Assembly: GCF_014207745.1 (NCBI RefSeq)
Contig: NZ_JACHJB010000001.1
Span: forward strand, 1,488,001-1,552,000
DNA length: 64,000 nucleotides
Direction: 5' to 3'
Origin: Nonomuraea muscovyensis
Lineage (GTDB): Bacteria > Actinomycetota > Actinomycetes > Streptosporangiales > Streptosporangiaceae
Below are positions 50,916-59,358 of this stretch, one piece after another (positions within the stretch are counted from its first letter, which is position 1; each line of letters opens with the position of its first letter). Below the pieces are notes generated by a model that saw only the letters and a program-made list of their open reading frames with translations, was not told the origin of the DNA and searched no databases. A program made the translations under genes and the position numbers.

Positions 50916-51667
50916 GCTACAAGGCAAAGTTCAAGGTCTGGCGCGGTGAGGGCGGCGAGGGCAAGCTCGAGGACTTCACCGTCGAGGTGAACGAGGGCGA
51001 GGTCGTCCTCGACATCATCCACCGCCTCCAGGCCACCCAGGCGCCCGACCTCGCGGTCCGCTGGAACTGCAAGGCCGGCAAGTGCGGCTCCTGCTCCATG
51101 GAGATCAACGGCAAGCCGCGGCTCGGGTGCATGACCCGCATGTCCACCTTCGCCGAGGACGAGACGATCACGGTCACCCCGATGCGGACGTTCCCCGTCA
51201 TCAAGGACCTGGTCACCGACGTCTCGTTCAACTACCAGAAGGCGCGCGAGATCCCGTCGTTCACGCCGCCCGACGGGGTGCGGCCCGGCGAGTACCGCAT
51301 GCAGCAGGTCGACGTCGAGCGGTCCCAGGAGTTCCGCAAGTGCATCGAGTGCTTCATGTGCAACAACGTCTGCCACGTGATCCGTGACCACGAGGAGAAC
51401 AAGCCGGCCTTCGCCGGTCCGCGGTTCCTCATGCGGATCGCCGAGCTCGACATGCACCCGTACGACGTGGCGGACCGCCAGGAGTCGGCCCAGCAGGAGC
51501 ACGGGCTCGGCTACTGCAACATCACCAAGTGCTGCACCGAGGTCTGCCCCGAGCACATCAAGATCACCGACAACGCGCTGATCCCGATGAAGGAGCGCGT
51601 CGTCGACCGCAAGTACGACCCGCTGGTCTGGCTCGGCGACAAGATCTTCCGCCGCGGCAAGTCGTAG
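50912..51667 (+). CDS. sdhB: Succinate dehydrogenase/fumarate reductase iron-sulfur subunit, operon 2
   Basis: A 251-residue iron-sulfur subunit. [2Fe-2S] ligands are in CKAGKCGSCSMEINGKPRLGC (split here as CKAGKCGSCS and PRLGC). The other clusters use CIECFMCNNVCH and CNITKCCTEVCPEHIKI. TPMRTFPVIKDLVTD is the usual linker before the second domain. ATG 50912 overlaps the sdhA stop. It is the last gene of the operon, and a 14-bp-arm hairpin follows 13 bp after the stop. The cluster motifs differ from those of operon 1 (CTNTGEC type), which confirms a separate lineage. Confidence 0.92.
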   Translation: MSYKAKFKVWRGEGGEGKLEDFTVEVNEGEVVLDIIHRLQATQAPDLAVRWNCKAGKCGSCSMEINGKPRLGCMTRMSTFAEDETITVTPMRTFPVIKDLVTDVSFNYQKAREIPSFTPPDGVRPGEYRMQQVDVERSQEFRKCIECFMCNNVCHVIRDHEENKPAFAGPRFLMRIAELDMHPYDVADRQESAQQEHGLGYCNITKCCTEVCPEHIKITDNALIPMKERVVDRKYDPLVWLGDKIFRRGKS

Positions 51668-51680
51668 CGGTCCGCACCCG

Positions 51681-51714
51681 ACGGCCGGTGAGCGCTCCCG
51701 CGCTCACCGGCCGT
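51681..51714. terminator. Strong hairpin after sdh operon 2
   Basis: ACGGCCGGTGAGCG and CGCTCACCGGCCGT form a perfect 14-bp stem with a six-base loop, 13 bp after the sdhB stop. There is no T-run. It can act on both convergent transcripts. Confidence 0.85.
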
Positions 51715-51735
51715 GGCGTGTCAGGGGGCGAACGC

Positions 51736-51757
51736 GACCGGCCCCGCGGGGCCGGTC
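51736..51757. terminator. Second palindromic hairpin, for the leftward gene
   Basis: A 22-bp perfect palindrome (GACCGGCCCCG followed by its complement) lies 6 bp beyond the stop codon at 51764. With the hairpin at 51681 it makes a back-to-back terminator pair between convergent genes. Confidence 0.7.
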
Positions 51758-51763
51758 ATCGCG

Positions 51764-53149
51764 TCACCTGGAGCGGCGCCAGAAGCCGCGCTTGCCGTTC
51801 TCCTGCTCGGGCAGCGGCTGCTCCACCGTCAGCTGCTCCTCGGCCGGCGGCTGCGGGACCGGAGGCAGGTGCTCGGGCCGGGTCCGGTTGTCGGCGTCGG
51901 CATCTGCATCTGCATCTGCATCTGCATCGCTTGCCTGCCACGGCTCGGAGTCGCCCGTCTCGGCGCCCGAGGCGGGGCTCACCGGGACCTCGGGGGAGCC
52001 GTCGTACGGGGCGGCACCACCCGCCGGGATGTCGGCCGGAGGCACCAGGGGCTCGAAGAACCCCCGCGGCCCCTCGGGCGCGGCGGGCTCCGGGGCGGGC
52101 TCGTGGTTGTAGGTGTCGAACTCGTCCGGGTGCAGGACGACCGCCTCGGCCGGCGGCGCGACCGGCTCCTCGGGCACGAAGCCCGGCGCGACCGGCTCCT
52201 GGTAGACGGCGCCGTACTGGACCTCCCCGCCGGGGTAGGTCTGGACCGGCACGAAGCTGATGATCGGCGCGTACGCCGGGCCGCCCGGGTAGCCGGCCGT
52301 CGGGTAGCCGACGGTGTAGCCGGGGCCGGCCGGATAGCCCCCGGGATTGCCGGGATAGCCGGGCCCGGCCGGGTAGGCGGGCCCACCGGAAGCACCGGGG
52401 TATCCGGGACCGCCCGGATAGCCGGAGGCGGCGGCGAAACCGCCGCCCAGGTCGGGTCCGCCGGCCGGCGGACCCGCCTTGCGCACGGCAGCCGCGTGGG
52501 CCATCCGGCGCAGCCGGCCCTCGAAGATGAGCACCGCGAACAGCGTCAGCAGCACCAGGATGAGCGCGGGGATGCTGAGCTGCCGGGTGAGCGTCTGCTG
52601 GTCGAACTCCGGCGCCGCGGCGCGCACCTCGAGCTGCACCGACTCACCGGTCGAGGTCTCCACCGGCTCGGTGTTGCTGGGCTGCGTCAGCGGCGTCTCC
52701 GTGCCCGCGACCGCGGGCAGCGAGACGCTCTCGTCCGGGCTCGCCTCCGGGCTCGGCTGGGTGGTGGGCACCTCCACGCTCTGCGACGGGAACGGCTCCA
52801 GGTTCTGGCTCGTGGTGGCCGGCGGCGGGGTCGGCGCGGCGCTGGTGGTCTTCGCCTTCGTCGGCGTGGGCGAGGCCGTCTTGGTGGGCTTCGCGGACTT
52901 GGTCACCGTCCGGGTGACGGTGGTCTCGGGGTCGTCGGGGGTGGGCGTGGGGAGCGTCGTGGTGACCGTGACCGTCACCTCGGTCGGCTCGCAGGCCTCG
53001 CCCGCCTCGCACGGGTCGACCTCGGGGTCGTCCGGCGACACCACCGCGGTGGCGCTCGCGCTCTGCACCACGAAAGGCGCTGCGCCGATGCCGGTCAGGC
53101 CGAGAGCCAGCACCATCGCGGAGACGGCCGTCGCTCGCGTGCGTGCCAC
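51764..53149 (-). CDS. Secreted, membrane-anchored Thr/Pro-rich protein with Gly/Tyr/Pro-rich tail
   Basis: A 461-residue protein with no recognised domain. It has a signal peptide (SAMVLALGLTGIGAAPFVV), a Thr/Pro/Ser-rich external part with one Cys pair (CEAGEAC), and a transmembrane segment (IPALILVLLTLFAVLIF) near residue 210. A cytoplasmic tail follows with GYPGGPGYPG-type repeats and an acidic/Pro end. Near the C-terminus a run of alternating Asp-Ala is encoded by a GCATCT hexanucleotide repeat (51900-51928, four full units plus a partial one) using codons (GAT, GCA) rare elsewhere here. GTG 53149 has GGAGGG upstream. The topology (external Thr/Pro stalk, internal YPG tail) recalls surface or secretion-associated proteins. 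Function unknown. Confidence 0.72.
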   Translation of the reverse strand: MARTRATAVSAMVLALGLTGIGAAPFVVQSASATAVVSPDDPEVDPCEAGEACEPTEVTVTVTTTLPTPTPDDPETTVTRTVTKSAKPTKTASPTPTKAKTTSAAPTPPPATTSQNLEPFPSQSVEVPTTQPSPEASPDESVSLPAVAGTETPLTQPSNTEPVETSTGESVQLEVRAAAPEFDQQTLTRQLSIPALILVLLTLFAVLIFEGRLRRMAHAAAVRKAGPPAGGPDLGGGFAAASGYPGGPGYPGASGGPAYPAGPGYPGNPGGYPAGPGYTVGYPTAGYPGGPAYAPIISFVPVQTYPGGEVQYGAVYQEPVAPGFVPEEPVAPPAEAVVLHPDEFDTYNHEPAPEPAAPEGPRGFFEPLVPPADIPAGGAAPYDGSPEVPVSPASGAETGDSEPWQASDADADADADADADNRTRPEHLPPVPQPPAEEQLTVEQPLPEQENGKRGFWRRSR

Positions 53150-53186
53150 CGGTGCCCTCCGCGTTTCCGAGACCTTGGTCAAGGAA

Positions 53187-53214
53187 ATACTAGTCGCGTC
53201 AAAGCCACAGTAAA
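53187..53214 (-). promoter_or_regulatory. Candidate promoter of the Thr/Pro-rich gene
   Basis: On the minus strand, TTTACT (53209-53214) and TAGTAT (53187-53192) are separated by 16 bp and lie about 38 bp before the start at 53149, in a locally AT-rich gap. They resemble a housekeeping -35/-10 pair. Confidence 0.4.
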
Positions 53215-53222
53215 GACGGAAA

Positions 53223-54794
53223 CTACCGTACCTTTCTCCGAATTCGGGCCTGCTGCGCGCGAGCAACTCCCCACAGGGCTCCGAGCAGCACCGCGATGCC
53301 TCCACCGGCCACCGCGACGCCCTGCGGCCCTGCCAGCACATTCACCGGTTCGGACCGTTCCGGGCGCGCGGCGGCCACGGCCACCTGACGCGGCAGCGGC
53401 GCCCCGAGCCCACCGTCGACACTTCCGGACACCTGCCCCCCGGCCACGTTGCCCGCGAACCCCCCACCGGCCTGGCTCCCCGGGAACTGCGCACCGGCCG
53501 TCGGTACGGCGACCGGCGCCTGCGGCGGCATCATCAGGGGCGCGGGGGTCGCCGCCGGGAAGCTCGGCCCATCCCCCGACTCCTGGACAGGCGCGGCACC
53601 GTCGACATGCGGAGCCGCCATGAGCTGCCGGCCCGGCGCGGTGTACGCACCGCTTCCTGGTCCACGCCTCCCGCCCCGTGCTCCCCAAGGACGACCGTCC
53701 ACCCCGGCCACCGCCCCATCCCCACCGCCCTGCGCCCTGCCGCCCTGCGCCCCGCCGTCCTGCGCCCTGCCGTCCTGCGCCCTGCCGTCCTGGGCCCTGC
53801 CGCTCTGGGTCCCGCCGTCCTGGACCCCGCCGTCCTGCCCCCCGGCCCGCGCGCCGCGCCCGCGAGGCAGGCGCGTCGCCTGGCCGCGCAGCGCGAAGGC
53901 ACCGCGGTGCTTATGCACCCGCCCCTGCCACGCCGACGCCGGCGCACCGCCACCAGGGCCGGCCTCCCCGACACCCACGCCTCCGGCCGCCACGCCCGCA
54001 TCTCCGGCCGTCGCGTCCGCCTCCCCGGCCGCCACGCCCGCGTCTCCGGCCGTCGCGCCGGTCACCTGCCCGGCGGACCAGTCCTCGCCGGGTGCGGCCT
54101 CGGCAGGCGAGTGCGTGACAGGCAGGACGGCCACCCGGCTGACCACCGTCACCCCGCCGCCCTCCCCGTCGCGCATCCGTGCCACGGCAGCGAGCACGAC
54201 CTCCCGCGCGCCGAGCGGAGCCGCGAGCCGTACGTCCACCTCCCGCCACCCGTGGACGTCCCCCAAGTCGCACGCGGAGGCCCGCCCGGCCGCCACCGGC
54301 CGCGGGGACTCCACGGCGGCGAACGCCCGGCGCATCGCGGAGCGGACCCCGGCCGGCACCGGCGCCGCCCCGGCCTCCGACGCGGCCGGGACATCCGTTC
54401 CGGCTTCGGCCGCCGCTCCTCCCTCGGCCACCGGCGACGACGGCGGCACTGTCCGCACGGCCTCCGCCGCCCCGCCGCTCGCGAGCGCGTGGAACGACAG
54501 CACGGCACTCCCACCCGTGCCCGCGGCGTCCCCCGCGGGCACCGTCACCGGGACGCAGGTCACCGAAGTCAGGGCGGGAGCCGGCCCGGCCGCCAGGGCG
54601 AGGCGGGCGGCCCGGCCCGGACCCGCCAGCCTGACCCGGAATCGCAGCTCGTCGCCGGTCCGCGCCCACGACCCCGGCGTGTCCTGATCGTCCACCCGGT
54701 CGGGCACCGGTGTCATCGCGGCCGCCGCCACGGGCAGGACGGGCACCCCCGCCGCCACCATCGTCCCCGCCACGACCCAGCCTCGTCCGATCAC
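53223..54794 (-). CDS. Secreted Ala/Gly-rich protein with short tandem repeats and a C-terminal anchor
   Basis: A 523-residue exported protein without a known domain. A signal peptide (AGTMVAAGVPVLPVAAAAM) precedes a beta-rich domain (about 40-270: DELRFRVRLAGPGRAARLAL, VDVRLAAPLGAREVVLAAV) with a few Cys. Repeats follow: an AGDAGVAAGEA-type stretch and a GRAQD pentapeptide tract with a 15-bp DNA period (seven units, 53729-53833). The end is a hydrophobic anchor (VAVAGGGIAVLLGALWGVA) plus basic residues RIRRKVR, as for a wall- or membrane-anchored protein without a sortase motif. GTG 54794 start. It lies between the NUDIX gene and the Thr/Pro-rich gene, in the same direction. Function unknown. 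Confidence 0.7.
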   Translation of the reverse strand: MIGRGWVVAGTMVAAGVPVLPVAAAAMTPVPDRVDDQDTPGSWARTGDELRFRVRLAGPGRAARLALAAGPAPALTSVTCVPVTVPAGDAAGTGGSAVLSFHALASGGAAEAVRTVPPSSPVAEGGAAAEAGTDVPAASEAGAAPVPAGVRSAMRRAFAAVESPRPVAAGRASACDLGDVHGWREVDVRLAAPLGAREVVLAAVARMRDGEGGGVTVVSRVAVLPVTHSPAEAAPGEDWSAGQVTGATAGDAGVAAGEADATAGDAGVAAGGVGVGEAGPGGGAPASAWQGRVHKHRGAFALRGQATRLPRGRGARAGGQDGGVQDGGTQSGRAQDGRAQDGRAQDGGAQGGRAQGGGDGAVAGVDGRPWGARGGRRGPGSGAYTAPGRQLMAAPHVDGAAPVQESGDGPSFPAATPAPLMMPPQAPVAVPTAGAQFPGSQAGGGFAGNVAGGQVSGSVDGGLGAPLPRQVAVAAARPERSEPVNVLAGPQGVAVAGGGIAVLLGALWGVARAQQARIRRKVR

Positions 54795-54858
54795 GCCGCT
54801 TCCCCCCGGTGGCGACAAATAACTCCTGGCACTCGTAATGTTACACAGAGTGACAGTT

Positions 54859-55251
54859 CTAGCCGTGTCGCAGCGCGCTCTCCACGGCCTCCATGACCGG
54901 CAGGTCGGCCCCCAGCCACGCCACGTCGTAGTACTCGCCCGGCCCGAGCCAGCGCAGCGCCAGGTGCTCCTTCGCCTCCGGCGTGCCCGACGCCACGGTG
55001 GCCAGCCAGACGCGCAGCACGTACCCGTTGGCGAGCGTCCAGTCGCCGCCGATCCGGGCGCCCACGGAGATCTCCACCCCGAGCTCCTCGCGGCACTCCC
55101 GGACCAGCGCCTCGTGCTCGCTCTCCCCCGGGTCCACCTTGCCGCCGGGGAACTCCCAGCCACCCGCCAGCGCCGGCGGCTCGGCCCGCTGCGCGGCGAG
55201 CACCCGCTCGCCCTGGGCGACGATCGCCGCCGCGACCACGACCACGCTCAT
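54859..55251 (-). CDS. NUDIX hydrolase, MutT/8-oxo-dGTPase-like
   Basis: A 130-residue NUDIX protein with a perfect box GKVDPGE-x7-RECREELGV, and WEFPGGK just before it as in MutT-type (d)CTP pyrophosphohydrolases. FPGG and the EELG glutamates coordinate Mg2+. It should sanitise oxidised nucleotides. ATG 55251 overlaps the stop of the NlpC/P60 gene (ATGA), so it is translated with the secretion-like cluster although its function seems unrelated. The length is normal for the family. Confidence 0.9.
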   Translation of the reverse strand: MSVVVVAAAIVAQGERVLAAQRAEPPALAGGWEFPGGKVDPGESEHEALVRECREELGVEISVGARIGGDWTLANGYVLRVWLATVASGTPEAKEHLALRWLGPGEYYDVAWLGADLPVMEAVESALRHG

Positions 55252-56345
55252 AGCGTCGCGCTCTGCAGCTTCTTGAGCTGCGCCTGCACGTCCGGGTGCT
55301 GCAGCGGCCGTGTGAAGCCCACGATGTTGCCCCTCGTCTCGTACCCCGTCACCTTGATCGGCCCGCACAGCCGGCATCTCGCCTCGACCATCTTCCCCTT
55401 GGACACCACCATTCCGACGTGGCCGGGATTGTCGGCCGACGTACCCGGGCCGGAGTTGAAGAACACCAGGTCGCCCGGTTGCTCGTTGCCCTGCTCGATC
55501 TTCACCCCGAACGGCCACTGCACGAACGTGGTGCGCGGGATCGACAGCCCGGCCGCCCGGTAGGCCGCGTAGATGATGCCCGAGCAGTCGAACGCGTCGG
55601 GCCCGGTGCCGCCCCACAGGTACGGCTTGCCCCGCTGGGCCAGCGCGTACGCGAGGATCTTGGCGACCACGTCGCTGGGCGCCGCCTCGACCAGCGGATC
55701 ATCGCACGAGTCGTCGGCCTGCGGCGGCACCTGGACCTCGCCGGACTTGGCGTAACGCTTGGCGATCGTCTCGACCTGGTCGACGTACCACCAGGCCCGG
55801 TTGTAGACGAACAGCGCCCGCCGGACGTTCTCCGGGGCCCCGTTGCGCTTGAGCATCCGGGCGGCGCCGAGGATGGCGTCAGCCGGGTTGTAGACGTCGC
55901 CGATGCCGTCACCGTCGCCGTCGGAGGCGTAGCCGTTGAACCGCGACGACACCTCGATCCGCGCCTTGCCGCCCCACGTGCTGATCAGGAACTGCATCGG
56001 CCCGGCCGCGCCCGCGTGGTTGGTGCCGCTCTTGACGCCCGGCAGGTCGGAACGGCCGTGGTCGGTCTCGCGCTTGCCGACGGCGGCGAGGATGTTCCAC
56101 TGCACACCGATCTTCTCGCCGTGCTCCTTGTACAGCTCCAGGTAGTCGTCCGGGATGTCGGAGGCGGCCGTGTCGGAGGCCTCCTCGTTCTGCGTGTCGC
56201 CGCCCGAGCAGTCGGGCTGCTCGCCGCCGTTGCCGACGAACGACGGGATCCCCGTTAACAGCACCGGCGACACGATGACCAGCGCCAGCAGCAGCGCCCC
56301 GGCCGCACCGAGCAGCAGGGCCACGCGCGTGCGGGAAAGGTTCAC
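55248..56345 (-). CDS. Bifunctional cell wall hydrolase: lytic transglycosylase plus NlpC/P60
   Basis: A 365-residue exported protein with an N-terminal hydrophobic segment (LLLGAAGALLLALVIVSPVLL). A lysozyme-like transglycosylase domain (about 65-200) has the catalytic Glu in AAVGKRETDHGRS, with GPMQFLISTW and DAILGAARML. The NlpC/P60 domain (about 230-360) has the catalytic Cys in DAFDCSGIIYAAY and His in PGHVGMVVS. This two-domain layout matches the VirB1/CwlT-type peptidoglycan hydrolases of Gram-positive type IV secretion systems, which open the wall for the channel. It overlaps both neighbours by 4 bp and sits with VirB8-, VirB6- and VirB4-like genes. Confidence 0.9.
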   Translation of the reverse strand: MNLSRTRVALLLGAAGALLLALVIVSPVLLTGIPSFVGNGGEQPDCSGGDTQNEEASDTAASDIPDDYLELYKEHGEKIGVQWNILAAVGKRETDHGRSDLPGVKSGTNHAGAAGPMQFLISTWGGKARIEVSSRFNGYASDGDGDGIGDVYNPADAILGAARMLKRNGAPENVRRALFVYNRAWWYVDQVETIAKRYAKSGEVQVPPQADDSCDDPLVEAAPSDVVAKILAYALAQRGKPYLWGGTGPDAFDCSGIIYAAYRAAGLSIPRTTFVQWPFGVKIEQGNEQPGDLVFFNSGPGTSADNPGHVGMVVSKGKMVEARCRLCGPIKVTGYETRGNIVGFTRPLQHPDVQAQLKKLQSATL

Positions 56346-56965
56346 CCCTCGCTGTCCCCGTCCTGGCCCTCACCGGCGGGCTGCAGGTCGAAGACCCGCC
56401 AGTCGGTGCCCATCTGGCTCACCGTGACCGCGTAGTCGGCGGCGAGCTGCTTGGCGCCGCTCTTGGCGGCGATCTGCTGCGTGCCGGTGACGATGAAGAC
56501 GACGGACGTCTTCTCGACCGACCTGATCGACCTGACCTCGGCCGTGGTCGTGGAGACCACCTCGTCGGCGCGGTCCTGCTCGACGATGGTGAACGTCCTG
56601 GCCAGCACGTTGCCGAAGTCGGCCGTGGTGAAGACCTTCACCCGGTCGGCGTAGGCGACGGGGTCCTCGTCGTAGCGGAACGTCCCGTACGCGGCGGTGA
56701 ACCGCTTGGCCAGGTCGGCGGCGGCGGCGAGCTGCTCCTTCGTCATCGGCAGGTAGGAGTAGATGTCGAACGGCGCGCCGCTCGCGGTCGCCAGGGGCGT
56801 GCTGCGCGCCACCGGCGGCGCGGCGCCGGCGGTGGCCGTGGCCGCCGGCGTCTCGGTGCCCCCGTCGCCGGACCCCGGCCACATGGTGAGGTAGATGCCG
56901 ACGGCCGCGATCACCACCACGATGGCGGCGAAGGCGAGCCCTCGCTTGTCACCCGTCGCGGACAT
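56342..56965 (-). CDS. TcpC/VirB8-like single-pass membrane protein
   Basis: A 207-residue protein with one transmembrane helix (LAFAAIVVVIAAVGIYLTMW), an Ala/Thr/Pro linker and an NTF2-like alpha+beta domain (from about 75: KEQLAAAADLAKRFTAAYGT, ARTFTIVEQDRADEVVS, SVVFIVTGTQQI, DYAVTVSQMGTDWRVFDL). Size, topology and gene order fit the VirB8/TcpC scaffold of Gram-positive conjugation systems. No sequence motif is decisive, so the call rests on fold pattern and context. It overlaps the NlpC/P60 gene by 4 bp and starts 2 bp after the VirB6-like gene's stop. Confidence 0.7.
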   Translation of the reverse strand: MSATGDKRGLAFAAIVVVIAAVGIYLTMWPGSGDGGTETPAATATAGAAPPVARSTPLATASGAPFDIYSYLPMTKEQLAAAADLAKRFTAAYGTFRYDEDPVAYADRVKVFTTADFGNVLARTFTIVEQDRADEVVSTTTAEVRSIRSVEKTSVVFIVTGTQQIAAKSGAKQLAADYAVTVSQMGTDWRVFDLQPAGEGQDGDSEG

Positions 56966-56967
56966 GG

Positions 56968-59358
56968 TCAGTCTCTGTCCTGACTGCTCGGCTTGAGCCA
57001 GAACGGCACCGGCGGCTCGTCACCGCCCGAGCCGTTGCCACGCCGGCTGGGCAGCCACAGGGGCGGCGGCTCGGCGGAGCGGGACGGCGTGTCGCCACGG
57101 GAGGAGCCGCCGAAGACGCCGCCGCCGCCCGACCGCGACCCGCCGCCGCCCCAGCCCGAACCACCGGAGCCGTTCGAGCCGGACCCGCCCGACCGCGGCC
57201 TGCCGGACCCGGAACCGCCCGACCGGGAACCCCCGCCGAACAGCCCGCCGCCGGACCGCGAACCCCCCGACCCGCCGGAGCCGGAGCCGGAGCCGCCGAA
57301 GATGCCGCCACCGGACCGCGTCCCGCCGGAGGACCCGCCCGGCCGCGAGGAGCCGGACCCGCCGGAGCGGATCGTGCCGCCACGTGGCGCCCATCCGCCG
57401 CCCGACCGGCCGCCGAACCAGCCCCCGCCCCCCGAGCCGCCCGACCCCGAGCCGCCCGAGCCACCGGAGACGCCACCCGAACCGCCACCGGACGCACCGC
57501 CCGAGCCGCCCGAGCCGCCGCCGGGGGAACCGCCCGCGCCGGCCGCGCGGGAGACGCCGCCCGCGAGCCGCGAGCCCCCCGCCGTCGCCGGGCCGCGGTT
57601 GCGGGTCGGCGTGCCGCTCAGGTTGAGCGGCGGAGCGGCGCCCGGCCGCGGTACCGGCGTGTGCCGGGTGGCCGCCTTGTTGCCCTGCTGGTCGGTGTTG
57701 AGCGGCGCCGGCGTGGCCGGCACCCGGGTGCCGGCCTGCACGCCGGCGGTCGCGCCTTCCTCGGCGCGGGCCCGGCCCTGCGCGACGGCCGCGGACGCGG
57801 CCCCGCCCGCAGCGGCGCCGGTCGCGGCGGCCTGGATGAACGGCTCCGCCTTGCGCACGCCCCAGCGTCCGATCCGGGCCGAGGCCACCGGCGGCAGCGT
57901 CACCGCCGACCGCTCCAGGACCCGGGAGCTGGCCGCCTCGCCGAGCATCCGGGTGGTCAGCGTGTGGCCGTTCATGGAGGCGAACAGATGCTGGAACGGC
58001 CTGCGGTAGAAGAACACCGCGATCGTCAGCAACGCCATGAACAGGATCTGCAACCCCCACGGCATGGCGGTCGAGATGATCAGCGCGTAGCCGTACACGA
58101 GCACGCCGAGCACGAGCGCCAGCACCGCCTGCCTGAGCAACGTGCCGACCAGCATCTCCACCCAGCGCATCGCGATGATCCGCCCGCTGCCCGGATGCAC
58201 GCCGATCAGCAGGAACACCGGGCCGAGGATCAGCAACAGCAGGAAGCCCACCTTGAGCACCAGCAGCGACACCGCCACCAGGAAGATCAGCACACCGGCG
58301 ACCAGGGCGGCGATGAGCGCGCCGATGGCCACGCCGAGCCGGCTGGTCCAGTCCTTGCCCTGGAAGATGGCGAAGCGCGGGTCGCCCTTCAGCTTCTCGG
58401 CGATCTCGGCGTACTTGGCCTGGTGGGCCGCCGGGTCGGCGGCCGCCTGCCCGGCCTGCGGCGTGGGGATCGACTGGATCTCCAGCATGGTCCGGCCGAA
58501 GTCGCGGACGACGGGCGCGTTCGGGTCGGCGGTGCCGAACAGGCCGACCAGCCACGGCTTGCAGACCAGCGTGGACCACAGGGCGTCGGCGTTCTGGTCG
58601 ACGCCGGGCGTGCCGACCTGGCCGTAGCCACCGGCCCTCACCTGGGGATCGGTCTGGCCGGGGCCGGGCAGGCAGGAGGCGCCGCCCGCGCCGGGCAGGC
58701 CGGAGAAGGCGGAGTTGACCACCTCGCCGGTCTTGTCGGTCACGACCTTGCCGAGGCCGGTGAAGTCGCCCGGCCGGCTGAAGAACCAGGTGGCGACCGT
58801 GACGGCGAGCACCATCCAGATGACGCCCTCGGCCGTGGTGGTGGCCCGCTTGCGGATCAGGCCGTACCAGGCCAGCCAGATCGCGCCGAGGATGACGATG
58901 GGACGCAGGAACGGCCAGTACATCGCCTCGGACAGATTCGTCACGATGTCGTCGACCACGTCCTTGATCGACTGGAGCGGCCCTTCGGTGGCGGCGGCCT
59001 GGTAGGTGGTGATCGTGACCCGGTCGATCGCCTTGGCCCACAGGAAGACCATGTTGGCCCAGCCGTTGCCCATGACGGCGACGATGTCGGAGCAGCCCAG
59101 GTCGTAGGTGTGCCAGAACTGCCCGCTCATGCCGAACTCGGCGTAGTTGGTGGCGGGCGCCGGGGCGCCGCCCTCGCGCGCCGGCGGCTGGATCATGCCG
59201 TCGACACCGCTGCCGACGACCTCGGGGGTGAGCTGCGGCGAAAGGTCGCACGGGCCGGCGGCGGCCGGCGACAGGCCGCCCACCACGAGCGGCACCGCGA
59301 GCACGCCCACCATGAGAGCCAGGACGAGCGAGAGCCGCCTGGGTAGCCGGATCTTCAT
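56968..59358 (-). CDS. VirB6/TrbL-like polytopic membrane protein with Gly/Ser-rich tail
   Basis: A 796-residue protein. A signal or first helix (LVLALMVGVLAVPLVVGGL) precedes an extracytoplasmic region with Cys, then several transmembrane segments (for example PIVILGAIWLAWYGLI, AALVAGVLIFLVAVSLLVL, VGFLLLLILGPVFLLIG, ILFMALLTIAVFFY). After about residue 500 the chain becomes low complexity, with GGSGGSGSGGSGGGGWFGG-like and SRSGGG repeats. VirB6/TrbL channel proteins of actinobacterial type IV systems have this plan. It overlaps the VirB4 gene as ATGA. The Gly/Ser tail is unusually long and encoded by very GC-rich repetitive DNA. Confidence 0.78.
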   Translation of the reverse strand: MKIRLPRRLSLVLALMVGVLAVPLVVGGLSPAAAGPCDLSPQLTPEVVGSGVDGMIQPPAREGGAPAPATNYAEFGMSGQFWHTYDLGCSDIVAVMGNGWANMVFLWAKAIDRVTITTYQAAATEGPLQSIKDVVDDIVTNLSEAMYWPFLRPIVILGAIWLAWYGLIRKRATTTAEGVIWMVLAVTVATWFFSRPGDFTGLGKVVTDKTGEVVNSAFSGLPGAGGASCLPGPGQTDPQVRAGGYGQVGTPGVDQNADALWSTLVCKPWLVGLFGTADPNAPVVRDFGRTMLEIQSIPTPQAGQAAADPAAHQAKYAEIAEKLKGDPRFAIFQGKDWTSRLGVAIGALIAALVAGVLIFLVAVSLLVLKVGFLLLLILGPVFLLIGVHPGSGRIIAMRWVEMLVGTLLRQAVLALVLGVLVYGYALIISTAMPWGLQILFMALLTIAVFFYRRPFQHLFASMNGHTLTTRMLGEAASSRVLERSAVTLPPVASARIGRWGVRKAEPFIQAAATGAAAGGAASAAVAQGRARAEEGATAGVQAGTRVPATPAPLNTDQQGNKAATRHTPVPRPGAAPPLNLSGTPTRNRGPATAGGSRLAGGVSRAAGAGGSPGGGSGGSGGASGGGSGGVSGGSGGSGSGGSGGGGWFGGRSGGGWAPRGGTIRSGGSGSSRPGGSSGGTRSGGGIFGGSGSGSGGSGGSRSGGGLFGGGSRSGGSGSGRPRSGGSGSNGSGGSGWGGGGSRSGGGGVFGGSSRGDTPSRSAEPPPLWLPSRRGNGSGGDEPPVPFWLKPSSQDRD

